29,088 nt of DNA from Lachnospiraceae bacterium (lineage in GTDB: Bacteria > Bacillota_A > Clostridia > Lachnospirales > Lachnospiraceae). Both the position numbers and the translations under genes were made by a program. Position 1 is the first letter of the stretch. Each line of letters opens with the position of its first letter. The notes under the pieces were generated by a model, which ran no database searches, was not told where the DNA came from, and saw nothing but the letters and a program-made list of their open reading frames with translations. The stretch covers positions 1 through 29,088 of the forward strand of contig CAAFOY010000072.1 in NCBI GenBank assembly GCA_900764695.1, written 5' to 3'. Positions 14,551 through 22,331 of this stretch are shown piece by piece.

Positions 14551-14678
14551 TGCATTTATGGAAAGGATATAAACATATTATATTTGACCGAGCTGAATGC
14601 AAGGAATGCTTCTTGTCCAAAGGACAAGGAGATGTGGACTGGAGTGAAGCTAATAAACATCGCGTAAAACTTATATTT

Positions 14679-15072
14679 GTACCATATACGGTAATTCTTT
14701 TTTATATGGTACAGAGTTGTTCAGGTTTGAACTGGAAGAAGCTAATATCTGTACCATATATGAAAATTCTTGCTCGTATGGTACAGATTTTTTCTGATTT
14801 GAGCTGGGACAAACTTATATTTGTACCATATATGAGATTTCTTGCTCATATGGTACAGATTTGTTCTGATTTGAGATTGAACAAGCTTGTATTTGTACTA
14901 TATATGAAATTTGTTGCTCGTATGGTACAGATTTGTTCTGATTTGAGATTGAACAAGCTCGTATTTGTACCATATGTAAAATTTCTTGCTTGTATGGTAC
15001 AGATTTCTTCTGCGTTAAGCAGGAACAAGCTAATATCTGTACCATATTTGAAATTTCTTGTTCGTATGGTAC
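14679..15072. repeat. Tandem array of six 72-bp hairpin repeats
   Basis: GTACCATA-type left arms start at 14679, 14751, 14823, 14895, 14967 and 15039, exactly 72 bp apart. Each pairs with TATGGTAC 26 bp on, giving a 34-bp hairpin; the 38-bp spacer between hairpins is also conserved and carries an inner TTGTTC/GAACAA pair in most copies. Alternative pairing of neighbouring arms gives a 54-bp hairpin. Because 72 is a multiple of three, long frames with 24-residue repeats appear on both strands, but none has a good ribosome site. No transposase or Cas gene is adjacent. It occupies the gap between thrH and the ABC exporter operon together with the 74-bp array. Confidence 0.9.
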
Positions 15073-15105
15073 AACCTTACCTCACAGAATATGAGAACTC
15101 GGTTC

Positions 15106-15310
15106 TATGTGGTAGTTACATATTAGTTTGAATATGATGAATCTTTGTATCTGCCACATAAAAAGAGAAAACTTAATCATATGGGGCAATTCATATTATT
15201 TTCAATAACAATGAATCTTGAAATCTACCCCATAGTATGCATAAACTTGCTTCTATGGGGTAATTACCTACTTGAATTGAATTAACCTTGTCTTCTACCA
15301 AACTACATAA
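15106..15310. repeat. Three degenerate 74-bp hairpin units related in layout to the 72-bp array
   Basis: Left arms with TATGTGG or TATGGGG start near 15106, 15180 and 15254, 74 bp apart. Unit 1 pairs TATGTGGTAG with CTGCCACATA (15151-15160); unit 2 pairs TATGGGG with CCCCATA (15228-15234); unit 3 keeps only a decayed right arm near 15296-15307. Outer size (about 55 bp) and arm layout TATG...CATA match the alternative 54-bp hairpins of the preceding array, but the stem sequence is different. Confidence 0.7.
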
Positions 15311-15349
15311 ACTGGAAGTTTAAATAGTTTCCCAAAATCATAGATATTA

Positions 15350-15358
15350 TGTTATACT
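15350..15358 (+). promoter_or_regulatory. Extended -10 promoter of the ABC exporter operon
   Basis: TG-T-TATACT (15350-15358) is an extended -10 without a good -35. It would give a leader of about 205 bases before the first exporter gene, containing the GTTGC box cluster. Confidence 0.45.
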
Positions 15359-15456
15359 GTTTTTAGTGTAGAAAAGAGGGAGTATTGAAAAATCAATAAT
15401 TTATTCTAATCAAATTCTAAATTTGTTAAAATCTATTATTTATCCCCGAAAAGTTC

Positions 15457-15524
15457 GTTGCAAAAAGAGTTGTAAGAGTTGCAAAAAAAGTTGCATAGAG
15501 TTGCGAAAATTAAAAGAGTTGCAA
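15457..15524 (+). repeat. Cluster of six GTTGC/GTTGT boxes in the exporter leader
   Basis: GTTGC or GTTGT occurs at 15457, 15469, 15478, 15490, 15500 and 15518, mostly within GAGTTGCAA, spaced 12, 9, 12, 10 and 18 bases. The repeated motif on one strand just before the start suggests a cooperative protein-binding site or an RNA leader element. Function is unknown. Confidence 0.6.
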
Positions 15525-15569
15525 TAGTTACCATAGAACCCCACAATGAAAGTAAAAGAGGGAATGTAT

Positions 15570-17456
15570 ATGAAGAAAATATTGGAGGCAATTAAGAATT
15601 TCTTTTCTGCATCTCACGAAAGGGAGCGAAAAGGAATACAGGCGACTAAGCATGGAATGTTTAACAATTTCGTATATGCAGTAAAGCTGACATGGCAGTT
15701 AAACAATCAGTTTATTATAGCAATGATTGTAATGGGAGTATTGTCGGCATTGTATATGCTTATTGGAATTTATATTCCAAAGATTGTATTGGCATTAGTA
15801 GAAAATAAAGTTACAACAGACACAATGATTAAAGTGTTGGTAGCAGTGGGAATTATAATTCTTGTAGTAAAGCTTATCAACACAAAGGCTCAATATGTAG
15901 GCGAGTATGCCTGGGACAAGGTATATAAGGGGTTAGTTTCAAAATATCTTAGAAAATCATTTACAACAGATTTTAAAAATATGGAAAATCCGGATTTCCT
16001 TGATTTGATTGAAAGATCAAAACATGCAATGTATAACTATCAGGGAATTAGTGGTTACTGTAGAAGAGGAAGTAATATTCTTTCAAATATTGTACTTGTA
16101 GTTATAGCAGGTGCGGCAATAGCAGTAATTAATCCTTTGATAATTTTGGTGCTGGTAGTTATTTCATATTTTATATATAAAATCCTTGATTCAACAATGG
16201 AGTGGACGAAAGTAAATTTTAGAGATGCAATGTCATCTAATTTTAGAAAAAATTATTATTTTTCTTCAACAGCAAGAGATTTTAAATATGCCAAAGACAT
16301 AAGATTATTTAAAATGCAGGATTTTATTGAACAGACGTGGAAAGACATAAATACAGTTTATTATGCAGCCTGCAAGAAAAATCACAGAAAATGGGTAATG
16401 TGCGAGGCAAAGATGAGTTTTCTTCGCCTTTTTCAGAATTTATTACTATACGTAGTATTGATTTATATGGTTTTAAATAAGGGAATGAGCATTTCTGATT
16501 TTGTTTTATACATAGGTTTGGTTGCATCATTTTCCACAGCTATGACAGATATGTTCTGCAATATGGTTTGGATGAATATGAACCGAATGGAACTTGACGA
16601 TTTTAGAACATTTATGGACTGGAATGAGGACAAGCCTGACATTGAAAAAGGCCAGGGCGTAAGTAAGAATATAGGCTTGAAGCAATTTGAGTTTAAATTT
16701 GAAAACGTATCTTTTAAATATCCGGGACACGAAAAATATGTTCTAAAGAATATTAATCTGACTATTGAAGCGGGAAGCAAGTTGGCGGTAGTTGGTATTA
16801 ACGGCGCAGGAAAAACAACTTTAACAAAGCTTCTTATGAGACTTTATGAGCCAACAGAGGGAAGGATTCTTCTTAATGGAGTTGATGTAAAGAAGTATGA
16901 CAGAGATATATATTTTAAAATATTTGCGCCTGTGTTCCAAAACATTGAAATTTTTGCTTTTCCGGTATGGCAGAATATTTCAATGAAGCCTGAAAATGAG
17001 ACGGACAAAAACAGAACAATGGAGGCTTTGGAAAGAAGTGGTTTGGATGAAAAGATTAACAAATATGAAAACAAAATAGACACTATGCTTCTTAGAATAT
17101 TTGACCCTAACGGTGTTGATTTGTCAGGTGGAGAAAGACAAAGACTTGCTATGGCAAGGGCGCTTTATCAGAACAGAGAAGTTCTTGTTTTGGATGAGCC
17201 AACAGCGGCACTTGACGCATTGGCAGAAGACAGAATGTATCAGGAATTTAATCAAATGGTAAAGGGAAAGACTGCTATTTTTATTTCACACAGACTTTCA
17301 AGTACAAGATTTTGTGACAAAATAGTTATGTTTGAAGATGGCAGAATTATTGAAGAGGGCACTCATGAACAGCTAATTAATGCCAATGGAAAATACAGAA
17401 ATATGTTCCAGGTTCAGGCTCAATATTACAAAGATAAGGAGGGTGAGGTATGTTAA
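15570..17456 (+). CDS. ABC exporter half-transporter 1 (fused membrane and ATPase domains)
   Basis: A 628-residue protein: six membrane segments in residues 45-335, then an ATPase domain with Walker A GINGAGKTT (409-417), signature LSGGE (518-522), Walker B VLVLDEP (538-544) and H-loop His574. A loop reading RIFDPNGVD precedes the signature. The layout is that of exporters for peptides, lipids or drugs, working here with the next gene as a heterodimer. I chose ATG 15570, six bases after GAGGGA, over 15546 and 15564, which precede or abut that site. The stop overlaps the next ATG (ATGTTAA). Substrate is unknown; no peptide precursor or immunity gene is adjacent. Confidence 0.92.
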   Translation: MKKILEAIKNFFSASHERERKGIQATKHGMFNNFVYAVKLTWQLNNQFIIAMIVMGVLSALYMLIGIYIPKIVLALVENKVTTDTMIKVLVAVGIIILVVKLINTKAQYVGEYAWDKVYKGLVSKYLRKSFTTDFKNMENPDFLDLIERSKHAMYNYQGISGYCRRGSNILSNIVLVVIAGAAIAVINPLIILVLVVISYFIYKILDSTMEWTKVNFRDAMSSNFRKNYYFSSTARDFKYAKDIRLFKMQDFIEQTWKDINTVYYAACKKNHRKWVMCEAKMSFLRLFQNLLLYVVLIYMVLNKGMSISDFVLYIGLVASFSTAMTDMFCNMVWMNMNRMELDDFRTFMDWNEDKPDIEKGQGVSKNIGLKQFEFKFENVSFKYPGHEKYVLKNINLTIEAGSKLAVVGINGAGKTTLTKLLMRLYEPTEGRILLNGVDVKKYDRDIYFKIFAPVFQNIEIFAFPVWQNISMKPENETDKNRTMEALERSGLDEKINKYENKIDTMLLRIFDPNGVDLSGGERQRLAMARALYQNREVLVLDEPTAALDALAEDRMYQEFNQMVKGKTAIFISHRLSSTRFCDKIVMFEDGRIIEEGTHEQLINANGKYRNMFQVQAQYYKDKEGEVC

Positions 17457-19273
17457 ACAAATTTTTTGGCGGAATAAAAGATATTTGGTTTTGCACAAAA
17501 TATTTTGCAAAGTTTGCATGGAAACATCTTCCTATATATTATTTATACATATTAATGTCAGTCATAATCAGTACGGCAGGACCTTTTGTTTCAATTATTG
17601 GCTCAAAGTATTTAATTAATGAGATTGTATATGAGCAGAACAGAAACATGAATATGATAATATTCTGGGTTGCGTTCATATGTATTGGTACATACATTCA
17701 CGTAGTAGGAAACAAGTTTGCCAATGAGAAGCAGAATTATTGTAACGACCAGTTTGACAGGATGCTTCATATGGAAATTAGTTCTAACACTATGAAAATG
17801 AAGTTTGAATACACGGAAAATTCAGAAATGTTAGACAGTATAAATAAGGCAGGACGTGCATTTGAGCAGACAAATTTAATTCAGGGACTTACAGATGGTA
17901 TAGTAGGACTTTTAAGTAATATTTTAGTCCTTGCAGGTGTTATTTACATAGTAGTTAAATGCTCTGTGTGGCTGATAATTCCTGTATTGTTAAGCTTCGT
18001 AGTTAACACATATATAACAATGAAAACAACAAAAATAAAGGAACAGTATTTTTCAGAAGCTATGGAAATGGACCGTGTTGTTGATTATTATATTGATGAA
18101 CTTACAACAGGTGAATATGCTAAGGACATTAGAATATATCATTCAGACGATATGATTATAGACAACCAGAAAAAGCAGAGCAACGGCATTTATAATCTGT
18201 CAAAGAAAAGTGAAATGAAAATATGGAATAAGGATAAAGCCGCAGTAACGACAACAGAAGTCTGCGATATTGTAGTTTATATTATTCTTGGCATAAATAC
18301 TTTGACAGAAAAGATTACAGTAGGTGATTTCAGCAGTTTGGTACAGGCTATACTTAAGTTTACGGAAGCACTTAACGGTATTTCAAGAGGCTTGTTGGAA
18401 TTAAAATATACGGCATCAGTTTTGAAATATTATATTGATTACATAGAACAGGCAGCAATCGACAGAAAATACGAAGAAAGCAAAAATGCAGTAGTTCCTA
18501 ATATTAATAATGGTGTTTCAATTGAATTTAAAAATGTAAGTTTTAAATATCCTAATACAGATGTTTATATTCTAAAAAACATAAATACAATAATTCATTC
18601 AGGAGAGCACTTATCAATAGTAGGAAAAAACGGTGCAGGAAAAACAACCTTCATAAAATTACTTTGCAGACTGTACGAAGTAACGGAAGGAGAAATACTT
18701 GTAAATGGAGTGAATATAAACGACATAGAATACTCCAAATATCTTGATTTGCTTTCAGTAGTATTTCAGGATTACAAACTTATGGCATTTTCCATAAAAG
18801 ACAACATAGATATGGGACAAAACAAATATCCAGATGTTGAGAATAAGATAAATGAACTATGTGAAATAGTAGAAATAGACAGTTGGATTAACTCATTGAA
18901 AGACAAACAAAATACAAATCTATACAAGATGTTTGATGAATCGGGAATAGAGCCGTCAGGCGGGCAGGCACAAAAACTTGCAATAGTTCGAGCCCTGTAC
19001 AAAGACTCACCAATAGTAGTACTTGATGAACCAACAGCAGCACTAGATCCGATTGCTGAATTTGAAGTATATAACAACTTCGATAAACTGGTAGGAGGCA
19101 AAACTGCAGTCTACATATCACATAGACTATCATCATGCCGATTCTGTGACAGAATAATAGTATTTGATGGTGGTACAATAATAGAAGACGGAAGCCATGA
19201 CAAACTAATGGAAAACCAAAAAGGCTTCTATTACAATATGTACAATACACAGGCAAAACACTACCAAAATTAA
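17450..19273 (+). CDS. ABC exporter half-transporter 2 (fused membrane and ATPase domains)
   Basis: A 607-residue partner of the preceding gene, overlapping it by 7 bases with GGAGGGTGAG-type ribosome site. Membrane segments lie in residues 28-315. The ATPase domain has Walker A GKNGAGKTT (392-400), signature PSGGQ instead of LSGGQ (502-506), Walker B VVLDEP (523-528) and H-loop His558. The departure in the signature hints at unequal ATP sites, as in heterodimeric exporters, though catalytic Glu527 is present. Both proteins share a FD(E/P)xG(I/V) loop before the signature, suggesting an origin by duplication. It is followed by a terminator and then the 94-bp repeat array. Confidence 0.92.
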   Translation: MLNKFFGGIKDIWFCTKYFAKFAWKHLPIYYLYILMSVIISTAGPFVSIIGSKYLINEIVYEQNRNMNMIIFWVAFICIGTYIHVVGNKFANEKQNYCNDQFDRMLHMEISSNTMKMKFEYTENSEMLDSINKAGRAFEQTNLIQGLTDGIVGLLSNILVLAGVIYIVVKCSVWLIIPVLLSFVVNTYITMKTTKIKEQYFSEAMEMDRVVDYYIDELTTGEYAKDIRIYHSDDMIIDNQKKQSNGIYNLSKKSEMKIWNKDKAAVTTTEVCDIVVYIILGINTLTEKITVGDFSSLVQAILKFTEALNGISRGLLELKYTASVLKYYIDYIEQAAIDRKYEESKNAVVPNINNGVSIEFKNVSFKYPNTDVYILKNINTIIHSGEHLSIVGKNGAGKTTFIKLLCRLYEVTEGEILVNGVNINDIEYSKYLDLLSVVFQDYKLMAFSIKDNIDMGQNKYPDVENKINELCEIVEIDSWINSLKDKQNTNLYKMFDESGIEPSGGQAQKLAIVRALYKDSPIVVLDEPTAALDPIAEFEVYNNFDKLVGGKTAVYISHRLSSCRFCDRIIVFDGGTIIEDGSHDKLMENQKGFYYNMYNTQAKHYQN

Positions 19274-19305
19274 GAATAAATATTGTATAATAATTAATCC
19301 GAATT

Positions 19306-19365
19306 AAAAGGGCACGATGCTAATTAGTTTATTGCAATATGCTAATCAGCATTGGAGTCCTTTTT
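19306..19365 (+). terminator. Terminator of the ABC exporter operon
   Basis: Outer AAAAGG/CCTTTT and inner ATGCTAATTAG / CTAATCAGCAT (one mismatch; 19317-19327 and 19341-19351) form a long hairpin ending in a T run, 32 bases after the second exporter gene. Confidence 0.75.
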
Positions 19366-19372
19366 GCGTTAT

Positions 19373-19598
19373 GTACCCCGCTATTTTAAAAAGTTTGATT
19401 TTCTGGGTACGAATTTGGCATTTTTGTATGTCATATGCAAGCTATGTGTGACATTTTTGACTGCTTGTACCCCGCTATTTTAAAAAGCTTGATTTTCTGG
19501 GTACGAATTTGGCATTTTTATATGTCACAAGCAAGTTATGAGTGACATTTTTGACTGCTCGTACCCCGCTATTTCAAGTTGCCCGTTTTTTTAGGTAC
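19373..19598. repeat. 94-bp tandem repeat array, 2.4 copies, with GTACCC/GGGTAC hairpins
   Basis: Units start GTACCCCGCTATTT at 19373, 19467 and 19561. In the two full copies GTACCC pairs with GGGTAC 32 bp on; the last, partial copy ends in GGTAC (19594-19598). Each full unit also carries a TGTCA...TGACA hairpin, which is longer (TGTCAC/GTGACA) in copy 2. The GTAC-based arms recall the array upstream of the exporter genes, but the rest of the unit is unrelated. Confidence 0.9.
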
Positions 19599-19659
19599 AT
19601 TCGCAAAACTATCATACCATCAAATCTTATTCATATTACATAGCCTAGATTGAATATCG

Positions 19660-19689
19660 TTGACACATAACTAACTTTACTGTTAAGAT
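19660..19689 (+). promoter_or_regulatory. Promoter of the small-protein gene
   Basis: -35 TTGACA (19660-19665), 18-bp spacer and -10 TAAGAT (19684-19689), giving a leader of about 120 bases that is mostly the long inverted repeat at 19671-19797. Confidence 0.4.
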
Positions 19690-19797
19690 ATACCAAAGTA
19701 TATGGCTTTTATAATAAGGTCAGAAATTTTTTATTAGCAAACAATAAGTAAATTAACGTGTTTGCATAAAAAATCTGAACTTATTTGGAAAAGTTAG
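19671..19797. repeat. Long imperfect inverted repeat in the leader of the small-protein gene
   Basis: Outer arms CTAACTTT / AAAGTTAG (19671-19678 and 19790-19797). Inside, the AT-rich stretch 19715-19742 pairs imperfectly with 19760-19784, ending GCAAAC/GTTTGC, and a side hairpin ATATAC-CAAA-GTATAT lies in the left arm. The loop side carries AACGTGTTTGC (19755-19765), also present in the inverted repeat at 26181-26272. Confidence 0.6.
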
Positions 19798-19814
19798 CGA
19801 AAAGGAGAAAAACA

Positions 19815-20042
19815 ATGAATCCATTAGATATGATGAAATTTAAAGGCATGTTTGAAAAGTTTGTCACACGCCATCCAATGCTTCCAAAATTTTTTGCAAG
19901 AATCCAGCCGGAAGTAAAAGAAGGCAGTGTAATCGAACTAACTGTTACCCCACCTGACGGTGAACCATTAAAGGCTAATATTAAGGTACAGGCTGAGGAT
20001 ATGGAGCTACTGCAAATGATAAAAAATATGCAACAAAAATAA
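19815..20042 (+). CDS. Small conserved-looking protein of unknown function
   Basis: A 75-residue cytoplasmic protein without signal peptide or membrane segment. It starts MNPLDMMKFKGMFEKF, has a middle stretch EGSVIELTVTPPDGEPL that looks like two beta strands, and ends in a helix (EDMELLQMIKNMQ). I chose the ATG at 19815, which has AAAGGAG 8 bases upstream; an upstream extension in frame would begin before that site. The gene has its own promoter and hairpin leader. I recall similar small proteins in Lachnospiraceae but no known function, so none is given. Confidence 0.8.
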   Translation: MNPLDMMKFKGMFEKFVTRHPMLPKFFARIQPEVKEGSVIELTVTPPDGEPLKANIKVQAEDMELLQMIKNMQQK

Positions 20043-20061
20043 AGAAAACGTACCATAAATG

Positions 20062-20070
20062 TGTTATAAT
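20062..20070 (+). promoter_or_regulatory. Extended -10 promoter of the secreted Ig-like protein gene
   Basis: TG-T-TATAAT (20062-20070), a consensus extended -10 without a clear -35, 24 bases before the GTG start; the expected leader is short and contains AAGGAG. Confidence 0.5.
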
Positions 20071-20093
20071 CAGGGGTATGAAGGAGAGACAAA

Positions 20094-21098
20094 GTGAAGG
20101 ATATAGTTAAGAGTACATTGACAGGAATTATATTAGTATTTTGTGTAGTGTTTGCCTTGATGATACAGACCAATGCAGCAGAATCAGATTTGGATAATTC
20201 AGATAATAACGATATAAGTCAGACTATTAGGAATGCAGGAGAGTTGCAGAAAGATGAAAGTGTAACTACAACACTTTCAGAGAAACATGGGTGCGAATAT
20301 TATAAGATAATTATAGACGAAGAGAGCAAAGTTATTATCAATTATAAATCCAATGCAGGACAGTCCACTTTTCAGTTATATGACAACGAATTGTCTCTTA
20401 TAAAAGAAGAAAAAGTTAAAGGCGGAAGATATCGAAAATCAGTTAAGTATAGCGAAGAGATTACTTTAAAGCCCGGTGTGTATTACATAAAAGTATTAAC
20501 TGAAGATGAGGAGAGCACAGGAAAGTATAAGAGAATATATTCAATATCTTATTCATTTAATAATTACGTGAAAAGCATAACCGTTACAGGAAATAAGACG
20601 GTTTCAGTTAACAAAACAATAAGATTGAAGGCTATTGTAAAACCTGACAATGCAACTGCAAAAGATATTGAGTGGGAAGTAAGTAATACGGGAAGTGCTG
20701 TTATTGATACAAACACAGGAATTTTAAGAGCTTATAAACCGGGAAAAGTTAATGTAATAGCTAAGACAACAGACGGAAGTGGTGTAAAAGCAACTTTTAC
20801 TGTTATAATTAAACCATCAAAAGTCTCAAATTTAAAAATTAAACGTACAGGCAGGAAGAAAATTAAAGTAAGCTGGTACAATGTTTATAATGCATCCGGA
20901 TATCAGCTTCAATATGGTCGAAGAAAGTCAACTTCCAGAGCCCAATATAGAAGAATTTCTGCAAGAAAGAGTACAGGAACTTTATCAAAGATAAAAAATA
21001 GAAAGAATTATTTTGTAAGGGTAAGAGCATATTATAAGTCAGACAATAAGAATTATTATGGTGACTGGAGTTCTTACAAAAAAATTAATATAAAGTAA
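20094..21098 (+). CDS. Secreted protein with PPC-like, Ig-like (Big_2) and fibronectin-like domains
   Basis: A 334-residue exported protein starting at GTG behind AAGGAG. Signal peptide residues 1-28 (hydrophobic 8-24, cleavage near NAA). Residues 60-155 resemble a pre-peptidase C-terminal domain (KIIIDEESKVIINY, LKPGVYYIKV). Residues 158-240 are a bacterial Ig-like group 2 domain (SITVTGNKTVSVNKTIRLKA ... VNVIAKTTDGSG). Residues 243-334 are a basic fibronectin-like domain (KVSWYNVYNASGYQLQYG ... VRVRAYY ... GDWS). No enzyme domain or sortase motif is seen; it is probably a surface adhesion or matrix protein held by its basic tail. The SDR gene follows after 29 bases. Confidence 0.85.
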   Translation: MKDIVKSTLTGIILVFCVVFALMIQTNAAESDLDNSDNNDISQTIRNAGELQKDESVTTTLSEKHGCEYYKIIIDEESKVIINYKSNAGQSTFQLYDNELSLIKEEKVKGGRYRKSVKYSEEITLKPGVYYIKVLTEDEESTGKYKRIYSISYSFNNYVKSITVTGNKTVSVNKTIRLKAIVKPDNATAKDIEWEVSNTGSAVIDTNTGILRAYKPGKVNVIAKTTDGSGVKATFTVIIKPSKVSNLKIKRTGRKKIKVSWYNVYNASGYQLQYGRRKSTSRAQYRRISARKSTGTLSKIKNRKNYFVRVRAYYKSDNKNYYGDWSSYKKINIK

Positions 21099-21127
21099 TA
21101 GTAACATATTTTGTAGGAGGTAATGAT

Positions 21128-21928
21128 ATGGGTACATTGAAAGGGAAAACAGCAATTATTACAGGCGGAGGAAGAGCAGTCTTAAGCGACGGAAGTTGTG
21201 GATCTATAGGATATGGTATAGCTACAGCATATGCCAAGGAAGGCGCCAATCTTGTAATTACAGGTAGAAATGTTAAAAAGCTTACTGATGCCAAGGAAGA
21301 ATTAGAAGAAAAATATGGAATTAGGGTTCTTCCGGTCCAGGCAGACATAAGTGCAGGTGCTGATAATGAAGCATTAGCTGAAAGTGTTGCAAAGCAGGCA
21401 ATGGAAGCCTTTGGAAGAATTGATGTGTTAATTAATAATGCACAGGCATCTGCCTCAGGTGTAACATTGGCAGACCATACAACTGAACAGTTTGATTTAG
21501 CAGTTTACTCAGGATTATATGCAACATTTCATTATATGAAGGCATGCTATCCATATTTGAAAGAAACTAAGGGGTCAGTTATCAACTTTGCATCAGGTGC
21601 AGGTTTGTTTGGAAATTATGGCCAGTGCGCATATGCGGCGGCTAAGGAAGGAATCAGAGGTTTGACAAGAGTTGCAGCAACAGAATGGGGACCGGATGGA
21701 ATTAATGTTAACATTGTTTGCCCACTAGCATGGACAGCACAACTTGAAAACTTTGAAAAAGCTTATCCGGAAGCATTTAAGGCTAACGTTAAAATGCCAC
21801 CTATGGGACATTATGGCGATGTAGAAAAAGAAATCGGTCGTGTTTGCGTTCAGCTTGCTTCACCGGATTTTAAATTTATGACAGGCGAAACAATAACATT
21901 GGAAGGTGGACTTGGACAGCGTCCGTAA
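21128..21928 (+). CDS. Short-chain dehydrogenase/reductase (SDR) family oxidoreductase
   Basis: A 266-residue cytoplasmic NAD(P)-dependent oxidoreductase. The cofactor loop reads TGGG (12-15), an insertion of about ten residues, then GSIGYGIA, instead of the compact TGxxxGIG. NNAQ at 103-106 stands for NNAG, and the catalytic residues are Ser156, Tyr169 and Lys173 (YAAAK). The C-terminus FMTGETITLEGGLG is standard. GGAGG precedes the ATG. It lies 29 bases after a secreted protein gene and may share its transcript, though no functional link is obvious. Substrate cannot be inferred; the NNAQ and the enlarged glycine loop suggest a distinct SDR subgroup. Confidence 0.93.
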   Translation: MGTLKGKTAIITGGGRAVLSDGSCGSIGYGIATAYAKEGANLVITGRNVKKLTDAKEELEEKYGIRVLPVQADISAGADNEALAESVAKQAMEAFGRIDVLINNAQASASGVTLADHTTEQFDLAVYSGLYATFHYMKACYPYLKETKGSVINFASGAGLFGNYGQCAYAAAKEGIRGLTRVAATEWGPDGINVNIVCPLAWTAQLENFEKAYPEAFKANVKMPPMGHYGDVEKEIGRVCVQLASPDFKFMTGETITLEGGLGQRP

Positions 21929-21963
21929 AACATATCGTAAAAATATAATTTAAATGATTATAG

Positions 21964-22055
21964 AAAAACTATTTTCATAAGGTAAATCTGATTACATAGA
22001 TTGTTCTTTTGGAACATCGAAGTCAGATTAAATAAATGTTATGAAAATAGTTTTT
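21964..22055 (+). terminator. Nested hairpin, probable terminator after the SDR gene
   Basis: A 17-bp outer stem (21964-21980 and 22039-22055; AAAACTATTTTCATAA and complement), a middle AATCTGA/TCAGATT stem (21985-21991 and 22023-22029) and an inner TGTTC/GAACA stem (22002-22006 and 22012-22016), then T-rich sequence. The three nested stems make it much longer than the other terminators here. Confidence 0.6.
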
Positions 22056-22174
22056 TCTTTGTTAAAAATGTAACGAAAATGTAATAAGATTATTCCAAAA
22101 TGTAGCCTAAATGTAGTTAAAATATGACATTAAGAAACAATATAAAAATATTACAAAATTACGGAAAAAACAGC

Positions 22175-22202
22175 TTGAAAATAAAACTTTTAGTGCTATT
22201 AT
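22175..22202 (+). promoter_or_regulatory. Promoter of the transglutaminase-like gene
   Basis: -35 TTGAAA (22175-22180), 16-bp spacer and -10 TATTAT (22197-22202). The leader of about 120 bases contains AATATCA/TGATATT and CATAAC/GTTATG inverted repeats, but no known riboswitch fold was recognised. Confidence 0.5.
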
Positions 22203-22331
22203 GTACATAGCAAATATCACAATGACATCACATGATATTACTTGATTAAAATATGGGGAAGGTTATCTGATATTTTACGATTGACATAACGGGATAACTA
22301 AGGTTATGGAAAATGAAGGGAGCACAGAAAG

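Noticed and set aside
14550..15131. 193-residue frame with 24-residue repeats, and counterparts on the minus strand
   Set aside because: The frame starts at TTG without a ribosome site and is open only because the DNA repeat period (72) is a multiple of three; both strands show such frames. It is annotated as a repeat array instead.
14679..15310. CRISPR array
   Set aside because: Unit length and regular spacing are superficially similar, but the intervals between the hairpins are themselves conserved rather than unique spacers, and there are no cas genes.
15546..15569. Upstream ATG as start of the first exporter gene
   Set aside because: It precedes the GAGGGA ribosome site that serves ATG 15570, and adds only eight residues without family support.
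22203..22331. Cyclic di-GMP or other riboswitch before the transglutaminase-like gene
   Set aside because: Small inverted repeats are present, but conserved core bases of known riboswitch classes were not recognised.
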